Assembly (NCBI GenBank): GCA_041568335.1
Contig: JBFFZZ010000019.1
Span: 1-21,882 of the forward strand
Reading direction: 5' to 3'
DNA length: 21,882 bases
DNA from: WVWW01 sp041568335
Lineage (GTDB): Bacteria > Acidobacteriota > Polarisedimenticolia > Polarisedimenticolales > Polarisedimenticolaceae
Notes under the pieces: model-generated
What the model was told of the DNA's origin: nothing
The model's input: the letters and a program-made list of their open reading frames with translations, nothing else
The model's database searches: none
Part shown: piece after piece, positions 16,112 through 21,882 of the stretch
Layout: each line of letters begins with the position of its first letter
Position numbering within the stretch: the first letter of the stretch is position 1
Translations under genes and position numbers: made by a program

Positions 16112-17824
16112 CTAGCGGATGAGTCGGTACGCGGCGGCTTCCTCCGAGTTGCGCACGTAGAGAATGCCGTCCGCGACGATCGGGTGGTTCCAGGTCTTCC
16201 CGTCGAGCACCTCGACTCTCGACAGCTCCTCGTACCCGTCGGCCGTAGCCCGCACCAGCGCCAGATCACCCTGCTCGGAAGTCACGATCAACAGGTCCTG
16301 CTCTCGGACGAGCAGGACCTGGCCGTTCCCGTAGCGTCCACCTTTCCACACGCGTTCGCCCGACGCGATGTCCATCGCCGCCATGATGTTCCGGTCGAAC
16401 CCGAAGGCGGTGCCCTCGTGGACCACGAGATCGTTGTAATAGGACTTCAGGGCGCGCGAGGTCCACACCTCGCTCGTTTCCCACTTCCCGGAAGCGTCCG
16501 ACGACACCGCGATCTTGCGCGTGCCTCCATCGACGGTCGCCATCAGGATCGCGGTCCCGTCGTCGACGACGGCGGGCTGCACCACACGGTCACCACCGGC
16601 GGCCGGCGGCCACTCGTGCTTCCACAGCCGTGCGCCGGTTTCAATTTCGAACCCGGATACTCCCACGGCGCTGATCATCACGATCTGGCGCACTCCGTCG
16701 AGCGTCGCCGGATGGGGCGAGCTGTAGCTTGTGCCGGGGGCCTCCGCGAACCACCGTGGCTCGCCGGACGCGAGCTCGTAGGCGACCAGACCGCGATCAT
16801 CGGGCGCCGCCGGGGCATGGACGATCACGAGATCGTCCACGATCAGCGGCGAGCTCGAGAAGGCCCACTGCGGCACCGGCGCGCCGGTGTCGTCCGCGAT
16901 GTTCCGGGTCCACAGCGGCTCGCCGGTGGAGACGTCCAGGCAGCTCAGCACACCGGTCGCGCCCAGCGTGTAGAGCCTGCCGTCACGGTATGCCGGTGTC
17001 GCCCGCGGTCCGGGGCCGCCCATCGCTTCCCAGAACCTCGCCTCGTAGGCGTGCAGCCAGATCGGCTCGCCCGTCGCCGAGTCGTAGCAGACGACGACCT
17101 CGTCCGCGTCGCGTTGCTCCAGGGTGCAGAGGCGGTTTCCGACGAGCACGAACGAACTCCAACCGGGCCCGACGGGCCGGCGCCAGAGCTCCCGCGGAGG
17201 ATGCGCGGCCCAGTCGGATTCGATCGTGACTCCGGTGAGGACGCCGTCGCGGTCGGGCCCGCGAAAGGCGGGCCAGGCCACGATCTCGCCGGGCGCCAAC
17301 GGCGATGCGGGTGCAAGCGGCTCCGCACTCGCGTCGGACGCCAGGAACTGCTGTTCCGCCGTGCTGCCCCAGCGCCAGGCGTAGTCGTTGTCCATCGTGC
17401 CCGTCACCCCGTCCGTCCTCACCAGCGTCCAGCCGAGACTGGCCACCAGCACCGCGACGATCGTCACCCCCCTTCGGTGGAAGAAAAGCGAGGCGACGAA
17501 TACCGCGCACAACCAGACGACGCCGGGAAGGAAGGCGACCATCTTGGCCGACGGATCGGCGAGGACCACCGTCACCGTGTGCACGACGACCAGCAGAGCG
17601 AATCCACCGAGCCGGTCACTCAAACCGGCGCGGCTGAAGAACAACCACCAGGCCAGCACGAGAAGCGCACCGAGCAACGAGCCCAGCATCGAATAGAACA
17701 TCAACGGCGACGCCGGTGCGATCCAGCCCGGTACGTGGAAGGAGACGAGCTGGAGAACGACCAGAATCACCCCGGGCCAGAGGCGCAGGGGTCGGTTTGT
17801 GGCGGGACTCGTCATCGTCGCCAT
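16112..17824 (-). CDS. Membrane protein with PQQ-like beta-propeller domain
   Basis: This 570-residue protein has five predicted N-terminal membrane helices (about 14-36, 40-64, 72-89, 93-114, 118-134). A WPAFRGPDRDGV stretch follows (about 187-198), the entry motif of PQQ-like propeller proteins, then repeats of the form CYDSATGEPIW, CLDVSTGEPLW, AYELASGEPRW, GFEIETGARLW and AMDIASGERVW. These W-ended blades mark a BamB/PQQ-like eight-blade propeller, probably outside the cytoplasm. No quinoprotein disulfide or catalytic Asp motif was identified, so it is more likely a binding or scaffold protein than an alcohol dehydrogenase. The ATG at 17824 is fixed by an excellent ribosome site (AAAGGAGGTG, GGAGG 6 bases upstream). 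The gene stands alone, convergent on the six-helix protein gene. Confidence 0.88.
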   Translation of the reverse strand: MATMTSPATNRPLRLWPGVILVVLQLVSFHVPGWIAPASPLMFYSMLGSLLGALLVLAWWLFFSRAGLSDRLGGFALLVVVHTVTVVLADPSAKMVAFLPGVVWLCAVFVASLFFHRRGVTIVAVLVASLGWTLVRTDGVTGTMDNDYAWRWGSTAEQQFLASDASAEPLAPASPLAPGEIVAWPAFRGPDRDGVLTGVTIESDWAAHPPRELWRRPVGPGWSSFVLVGNRLCTLEQRDADEVVVCYDSATGEPIWLHAYEARFWEAMGGPGPRATPAYRDGRLYTLGATGVLSCLDVSTGEPLWTRNIADDTGAPVPQWAFSSSPLIVDDLVIVHAPAAPDDRGLVAYELASGEPRWFAEAPGTSYSSPHPATLDGVRQIVMISAVGVSGFEIETGARLWKHEWPPAAGGDRVVQPAVVDDGTAILMATVDGGTRKIAVSSDASGKWETSEVWTSRALKSYYNDLVVHEGTAFGFDRNIMAAMDIASGERVWKGGRYGNGQVLLVREQDLLIVTSEQGDLALVRATADGYEELSRVEVLDGKTWNHPIVADGILYVRNSEEAAAYRLIR

Positions 17825-18051
17825 CCAGCACCTCCTTTGACCAAGCGAAGTGAAACTAGCCCGGCCCGACGATCATACCGGATACGGTGGAGCCGTTCCC
17901 CGCGGGCGGCTGCCTCTGATGCATTCGTTTTCGACTGAAGGTCGACCCCGTTGGTGATCATCGGGTGGAACACCATGATCCGGTAGTTGAAAGCGAAGGT
18001 GCAGATGCCGAGGAGAAGACTCGAAAAGACGCCTCGAATTCGACCTAGAAT
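17812..18051 (-). other. Possible small membrane protein or gene remnant without a normal start
   Basis: A minus-strand frame, open from a TAG at 18062-18060 to a TGA at 17814-17812, reads about 79 residues from ATT at 18051. The first third looks like a membrane segment (GVFSSLLLGICTFAFNYRIM). Its use of Phe, Ile, Asn and Tyr is unlike the Arg/Pro/Gly-rich false frames elsewhere in this window. AGGAGGT (18066-18060) lies 9 bases before ATT, but no ATG, GTG or TTG follows at a proper distance. An in-frame ATG occurs only after the hydrophobic part. It overlaps the start of the propeller gene by 13 bases. It may be a decayed gene, a rare ATT-start gene or chance. Confidence 0.2.
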
Positions 18052-18129
18052 ACCCGGCTACCTCCTGATTTATTCGTCGGCGGACTGCTAGACTGACGAA
18101 AGTTCGATTCCCACAATCCGAGGAGCAGC
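17825..18129. other. 305-base divergent gap between propeller gene and fusion enzyme gene
   Basis: This gap must hold both divergent promoters. On the plus strand, TAGAAT (18046-18051) and TAGACT (18089-18094) resemble -10 boxes, the second with a spacing that would give a leader of about 28 bases. No convincing -35 was found. The gap is visibly less GC-rich than the genes. The minus strand carries the hydrophobic open frame described separately. No repeat, tRNA or terminator was seen. Confidence 0.5.
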
Positions 18130-20163
18130 ATGTCCGAAGCGAGTATCGAGAAACTGGCGGTGATCGGCGCCGGCAACATGGGCAGCGGCATCGCGCAGAA
18201 GATGGCCAGCGAGGGCTTCGACGTCACGCTCGTCGACCTCGACGACGGGAAGGTACGGCGCGGGCTAGAGATCATCCGCACGACGCTCGCCGAGGGGGTC
18301 GAACGGAAGATCTTCAGCCCCGAGCAGGCCGAGGCGATCCGGGCGCGCATCCACGGGACGGCCGACTGGTCCGATCTCTCCGACGTCGATCTGGTCGTCG
18401 AGGCGGTGTTCGAGGACCTCGACGTCAAGCGCAGCGTCTTCGAGCGCCTCGAAGAGGTCTGCCGCCCCGACACCATCCTGGCGACCAACACGTCGTCGTT
18501 CCTGGTCGCGGATCTCGGCGACACCGCCAAGCACCCCGAACGGGTGCTCGGGCTGCACTACTTCTACCACCCGGCAAAGAACCGGCTGGTCGAGGTGGTC
18601 CCCGGCAAGCGGACGTCGGAAGCGGCCACGCGCGCGGCCTGGACGCTGCAGGAGCTGATCGGTAAGACCCCCATCGCCTCGGCGGATGCCTCCGGTTTCG
18701 TGGTCAACCGGTTCTTCGTTCCGTGGCTCAACGAAGCCGTGCGGCTGCTCGAGGAAGGCGTCGCCGACATCGCGACGATCGAGTGGGCGGCGAAGAAGAC
18801 GTTCCGCGTCGGCATGGGGCCGTTCGAGCTGATGAACGTGACCGGCGTGCCGATCGCGCTGCACGCCGCGACGACGCTCGGCGAGCACTTCGGCCCGCTC
18901 TACGCCCCCGTCGACCGGTTGGCCGAACAGGTCGCCTCGGGAGACCCCTGGCCGCTCGACGGCGAGCCGGATGAATCGAAGCTTCAGGCCGTTGCGGACC
19001 ACCTGCTCGGTGTCGTGTTCTACGTCGCGACCGCGCTGGTCGACGAGGGCGTCAGCTCGATCGAGGACACCGACATCGGCGCGCGCGTCGGCTTGCGCTG
19101 GCCAAAAGGACCGTTCGAGCTGATCAACCGGCTCGGTCCGGGCGCTGCGCTGGAGCTGGTTCGACGCGTGACCGACCGCTGGGAGCTGGACGTCCCGAGC
19201 CTGCTCGCCGAGCAGGCCGCCTCCGGCAAGCCGTTTCATTTCGAGCTGGTGCGCCGCACCACACGGGACGGGATCGCGACGTTGACGATCAACCGACCCG
19301 ACGCGATGAACGCGCTGAACGAAGCGGTCGTCGGCCAGCTTCACGAGGCCTTCAAGGCCGCGGACGCGGACGACGCGGTGTCCGGCATCGTGATTGCGGG
19401 CGCCGGCAAGGCCTTCATCGCCGGCGCCGACATCCGCTTCTTCGTGCGCAACCTCGATGCCGGTGATCTCGATCGCATCGCCGCGTTCACGGTCGACGGG
19501 CACGATTTGCTCCACGACCTGAGCCACTGCGACAAGCCGGTCGTCGCGCGGCTGCATGGCCTGGCGCTCGGTGGCGGGCTGGAGCTCGCGCTGGCCTGCG
19601 ATCGCATCGTCGCCACGCCCAAGGCGGTCGTCGCGTTCCCCGAGACGGGCATCGGGATCTACCCCGGCCTGGGTGGCACGCAGCGGACCCCGCGCCGCGT
19701 GGGGACGGGTCTGGCGAAATGGCTGATCTACACCGGACAGATGCTACCGGCGGAACAGGCGCTGCAGATCGGCCTGGTCGATGCGGTCGTGCCCTACGAG
19801 CGCCTCGACGCGACGATCGCCGACATGATCGCGACGGGCCTCGAGGAACGCGAGCGGCGCGCGACACCGCAGTCGTGGAAGCCGCTCGAGAAACTGTTCA
19901 GCGATCATCCCGTAGAATCGCTACGAACCGGTGGGGTCGAGATCGCCGACGAGAAGCTCGCCAAAGCGGCCAAGAAGGTCTCGTTCAAGGCGCCGGTCGC
20001 GTTGCGCATCGCCGAGAAGCTCCTCGACGCCGCCGCGAAGACGGAGCTGGCCGCGGGGCTGACGATGGAGCTCGATCACCTCAGGGAGATCTTCTCGACC
20101 GAGGATGCTTACGAGGGGCTGTCCAGCCTCGGCCGCCGCCGGCCCGAGTTCAAGGGGCGCTAG
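18130..20163 (+). CDS. 3-hydroxyacyl-CoA dehydrogenase / enoyl-CoA hydratase fusion, dehydrogenase first
   Basis: This 677-residue bifunctional enzyme has the two domains in the order opposite to FadB/FadJ. The dehydrogenase comes first: Rossmann motif GAGNMGSG (about 13-20), catalytic H143 in GLHYFYHPA and E155 twelve residues later, and two C-terminal helical repeats (GMGPFELMN and KGPFELIN). The hydratase follows from about residue 370: KAFIAGADIRFF, E485 in GGGLELAL and E505 in FPETGIGIYPG, spaced 20 residues like the two catalytic glutamates of crotonase. The same order is known for crotonyl-CoA hydratase/3-hydroxybutyryl-CoA dehydrogenase of Archaea such as Metallosphaera and for some bacteria. 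Here H147 replaces the usual Asn/Ser after HYF. The ATG at 18130 has GAGGAG 4 bases upstream. A rhomboid gene follows after 3 bases. A short-chain substrate such as crotonyl-CoA is likely by analogy. Confidence 0.9.
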   Translation: MSEASIEKLAVIGAGNMGSGIAQKMASEGFDVTLVDLDDGKVRRGLEIIRTTLAEGVERKIFSPEQAEAIRARIHGTADWSDLSDVDLVVEAVFEDLDVKRSVFERLEEVCRPDTILATNTSSFLVADLGDTAKHPERVLGLHYFYHPAKNRLVEVVPGKRTSEAATRAAWTLQELIGKTPIASADASGFVVNRFFVPWLNEAVRLLEEGVADIATIEWAAKKTFRVGMGPFELMNVTGVPIALHAATTLGEHFGPLYAPVDRLAEQVASGDPWPLDGEPDESKLQAVADHLLGVVFYVATALVDEGVSSIEDTDIGARVGLRWPKGPFELINRLGPGAALELVRRVTDRWELDVPSLLAEQAASGKPFHFELVRRTTRDGIATLTINRPDAMNALNEAVVGQLHEAFKAADADDAVSGIVIAGAGKAFIAGADIRFFVRNLDAGDLDRIAAFTVDGHDLLHDLSHCDKPVVARLHGLALGGGLELALACDRIVATPKAVVAFPETGIGIYPGLGGTQRTPRRVGTGLAKWLIYTGQMLPAEQALQIGLVDAVVPYERLDATIADMIATGLEERERRATPQSWKPLEKLFSDHPVESLRTGGVEIADEKLAKAAKKVSFKAPVALRIAEKLLDAAAKTELAAGLTMELDHLREIFSTEDAYEGLSSLGRRRPEFKGR

Positions 20164-20166
20164 AGC

Positions 20167-21165
20167 TTGGACCCGAACAAGCCCAGCCTGCTCGATTCGA
20201 TCGTCGAAGGGTTCGCCGGGCTGTTGGACGCGGTGGGGTTCAACGGCAAACGGCTGCTCTGGAAGTGGCGGCAGAAGCGCTTCAACCTCGGTGAGCAGGG
20301 TCTCAAGACCGAGATGGCCTGGCGCTCGGCCAAGGCGCAACACAAGATGTGCCGCGAGTGCCGTGCGCTGGTCGATCGAACGGTGAAGACCTGCCCCGAG
20401 TGCGGTGCGTCGTTGAAGGGCGTCAGCACCCCCGGTCTCGGCCGGACCTTCGCCAACATGTTCCCCGGGGTGACGGCGGTCACCGGTCTGATCCTGCTGG
20501 CCAACGGGTTCGTCTTCCTGTTGTTGATGATGGCGCACGCCAAGGCCGATATCGGCTTCGGTCTGTTCCGCAGCTTCGACTGGGAGCTGATGGTCCGCTT
20601 CGGCGGCGGCTTGAGCGTGCCCTACCCGATGGCGGACGGGACCGTCACGGGCGGCGAATGGTGGCGCCTCGTCACACCGATCTTCATCCACGCCAGCATG
20701 ATGCACTTCTTCTTCAACAGCTTCTTGCTGGTTCAGCTCGGCCCACTGGTGCAGGAGATCTACCGCACGCGTTTCTGGGTCATCTACCTGCTGTGCGGAT
20801 TGAGCGGGAGCATGGCCAGCCAGCTCACCCGGCCGGTGATGTCGATCGGAGCCTCCGGTGCGATCATGGGCTTGATCGGCCTGCTGCTCGTTCATGGCCT
20901 GCGCAACCGCAGCCAGCTCGGCCAGGCGATGAAGTCGCTGCTGGTCCGGCTGATCCTCTACACGGTCGTGCTCTCGTTGGTGTTCAGCATCGACCACCGG
21001 GCGCATGCGGGCGGTTTCTTCTGCGGGGCGTTCCTCGCCTACGTGCTTCCCGGGGGCGAGATCCCCAGATCCTCGGCCTGGATCTGGAACGCGCTCTCGC
21101 TGCTCGGCGTCCTGCTCGTGCTCGTCTCCTTCGGGATGGTCGGCGGGCTCGGGAAATACTTCTAA
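20167..21165 (+). CDS. Rhomboid-family intramembrane serine protease with N-terminal zinc ribbon
   Basis: This 332-residue protein cleaves membrane proteins within or near the bilayer, if active. A cytoplasmic N-part carries a zinc ribbon, CREC (C62, C65) and CPEC (C76, C79). The rhomboid core has WWRLVTPIFIHASMMHFFFN (H175, H180 and N184, the oxyanion region), the catalytic serine S230 in GASG, and H280 in AHAGG on a later helix. The Ser-His dyad is therefore intact. About six to seven helices are visible, the first near residues 98-119. The start is TTG at 20167, 3 bases after the fusion enzyme stop, with AAGGGG 9 bases upstream; translation is probably coupled. No better start exists before the conserved part. 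The zinc ribbon may bind a partner. Its substrate is unknown, and the link to beta-oxidation is only by position. Confidence 0.88.
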   Translation: MDPNKPSLLDSIVEGFAGLLDAVGFNGKRLLWKWRQKRFNLGEQGLKTEMAWRSAKAQHKMCRECRALVDRTVKTCPECGASLKGVSTPGLGRTFANMFPGVTAVTGLILLANGFVFLLLMMAHAKADIGFGLFRSFDWELMVRFGGGLSVPYPMADGTVTGGEWWRLVTPIFIHASMMHFFFNSFLLVQLGPLVQEIYRTRFWVIYLLCGLSGSMASQLTRPVMSIGASGAIMGLIGLLLVHGLRNRSQLGQAMKSLLVRLILYTVVLSLVFSIDHRAHAGGFFCGAFLAYVLPGGEIPRSSAWIWNALSLLGVLLVLVSFGMVGGLGKYF

Positions 21166-21219
21166 TACAGTCAAAACGCCGGGCGGTCGGCCGCGACGCG
21201 ATCCGGCGTGTCGTATTCG

Positions 21220-21226
21220 CTAGAAT
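21220..21226 (+). promoter_or_regulatory. -10-like CTAGAAT upstream of the lipoprotein gene
   Basis: TAGAAT (21221-21226) has five of six bases of the -10 consensus and lies 57 bases before the ATG. The same 7-mer CTAGAAT occurs at 15469-15475 and 18045-18051. No matching -35 is evident. Confidence 0.3.
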
Positions 21227-21251
21227 TCGAATCGGGGACCGACATTCTAAA

Positions 21252-21266
21252 GCTGCCCGCGGCAGC
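21252..21266 (+). promoter_or_regulatory. Leader hairpin ahead of the lipoprotein gene
   Basis: GCTGCC (21252-21257) pairs with GGCAGC (21261-21266) around a 3-base loop, and the AGGAG ribosome site (21271-21275) follows 4 bases later. No T-tract is present. A role in mRNA stability or ribosome access is possible. Confidence 0.4.
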
Positions 21267-21283
21267 ATCGAGGAGTTTCGAAG

Positions 21284-21882
21284 ATGCGTCAGTTGAAAAC
21301 AGTCCTGGCTCTCGTGCTGGTGGTCTCGTTGAGCGGTTGCGCGGCGCTCACGGGCGGTGAAGACGGGTACACGACCGAGCGCGACAAGACGAAGAAGGGC
21401 GCGGCGATCGGCGCGGGCGCCGGTGCGGTGCTCGGCGCGATCCTCGGCGAGGGCGAGCTCGACGACATCCTCAAGGGCGCCGCGATCGGCGCGGGTGTCG
21501 GGGCCGGCGTCGGGGCTTACATGGATGCCCAGCAGGAGAAACTCGCGCGCATCCCGGGGACGACCGTGGAGCGTGTGGGGAAGGACATGCTGCTCGTGCA
21601 CTTCGACAGCGACGTGCTGTTCGCCGTCGATTCCGCGACGTTGAGCTCGCAGTCGAGGTCGGCCCTCGACCAGGCCGCCGCCGTGATGATCGAGTACCCG
21701 AAGACGGCGATCGTCAGCCAGGGACACACCGACTCGACGGGCAGCGAGGAGCACAACCAGAGGCTCTCGGAGCGGCGCGCCCAGGCGGTCGCCAACTACC
21801 TGGTCTCCAAGGGGCTCGACGGCGCGCGCATCGCCTCGATCGGCTACGGCGAAGCGCACCCGATCGCCAGCAACGACACCGC
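21284..21882 (+). CDS. OmpA-family lipoprotein with glycine zipper (runs off right edge)
   Basis: At least 199 residues are present, and the C-terminus lies beyond the window. A lipoprotein signal peptide ends in the lipobox LSGC with C19 as the lipidated residue. Residues 38-80 form a glycine-zipper region (GAAIGAGAGAVLGAILG and a second copy GAAIGAGVGAGVGAY), typical of the YiaD/OmpA-like lipoproteins. The OmpA-like peptidoglycan-binding domain follows from about residue 95: VHFDSDVLFAVDSATL, then GHTDSTGS, NQRLSERRAQAVANYL and IGYGEAHPIASN. The Asp and Arg in HTD and LSERRA are those that bind diaminopimelate in this family. It should tether the outer membrane to the cell wall. The ATG at 21284 has AGGAG 8 bases upstream, preceded by a hairpin and a -10-like TAGAAT. 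Confidence 0.93.
   Translation, partial: MRQLKTVLALVLVVSLSGCAALTGGEDGYTTERDKTKKGAAIGAGAGAVLGAILGEGELDDILKGAAIGAGVGAGVGAYMDAQQEKLARIPGTTVERVGKDMLLVHFDSDVLFAVDSATLSSQSRSALDQAAAVMIEYPKTAIVSQGHTDSTGSEEHNQRLSERRAQAVANYLVSKGLDGARIASIGYGEAHPIASNDT

Overview
This is a 21.9 kb piece of a very GC-rich Gram-negative bacterial chromosome. Genes are tightly packed, codons end mostly in G or C, and no mobile elements, tRNA/rRNA genes or CRISPR repeats were seen. An 8-strand-type outer-membrane barrel and an OmpA-type lipoprotein imply an outer membrane. Two eukaryote-like Ser/Thr kinases (one with TolB-like and TPR modules, one with an N-terminal pre-kinase helix region), a PQQ-type propeller protein and many acyl-CoA enzymes fit Acidobacteriota or a related soil/marine phylum best. 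This placement is inference; no phylogenetic marker gene is present.

Layout. (1) 1-1569, minus: a 3-hydroxybutyryl-CoA dehydrogenase gene followed 18 bases later by a Ser/Thr kinase that runs off the left edge. (2) 1660-3369, plus: an AidB-like acyl-CoA dehydrogenase with an exceptionally complete Shine-Dalgarno sequence. (3) 8964-3366, minus: a compact four-gene beta-oxidation operon, fadI thiolase, fadJ hydratase/dehydrogenase, an IVD-type acyl-CoA dehydrogenase and an alpha-methylacyl-CoA racemase. Three of its four junctions/ends overlap by 4 bases (including the convergent end with the AidB-like gene). (4) 9083-11329, plus: a membrane-anchored kinase with TolB-like and TPR regions, divergent from fadI. 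(5) 11401-13299, plus: an AbgT-family transporter and a stand-alone STAS protein. (6) 14537-13296, minus: an M20-type zinc amidohydrolase (allantoate/N-carbamoyl amino-acid hydrolase family), convergent on the STAS gene. (7) 14677-15403, plus: a clear sigma-54 promoter, an outer-membrane barrel gene and a strong intrinsic terminator. (8) 15488-16069, plus: a six-helix membrane protein of unknown function. (9) 17824-16112, minus: a 5-TM protein with a PQQ-like beta-propeller. (10) 18130-21165, plus: a dehydrogenase-first/hydratase-second fusion enzyme of beta-oxidation, coupled to a zinc-ribbon rhomboid protease. (11) 21284 to the right edge: an OmpA-family lipoprotein.

How the genes work together. 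Most of the window serves acyl-CoA breakdown. The FadI-FadJ-ACAD-racemase operon contains three of the four core beta-oxidation activities in two proteins plus a dehydrogenase, and the racemase suggests that alpha-methyl-branched chains are among the substrates. A separate Hbd, a second dehydrogenase/hydratase fusion with reversed domain order and a large AidB-like dehydrogenase give parallel routes. The AbgT transporter, STAS protein and amidohydrolase may form a second module handling imported N-acyl or N-carbamoyl amino acids, although the hydrolase lies on the opposite strand. No clearly new defence or mobile system was found. The more unusual items are the racemase-containing operon, the sigma-54-driven barrel gene with tandem upstream repeats, the reversed fusion enzyme coupled to a rhomboid protease, and a hydrophobic reading frame without a normal start in the 305-base gap before the fusion gene.
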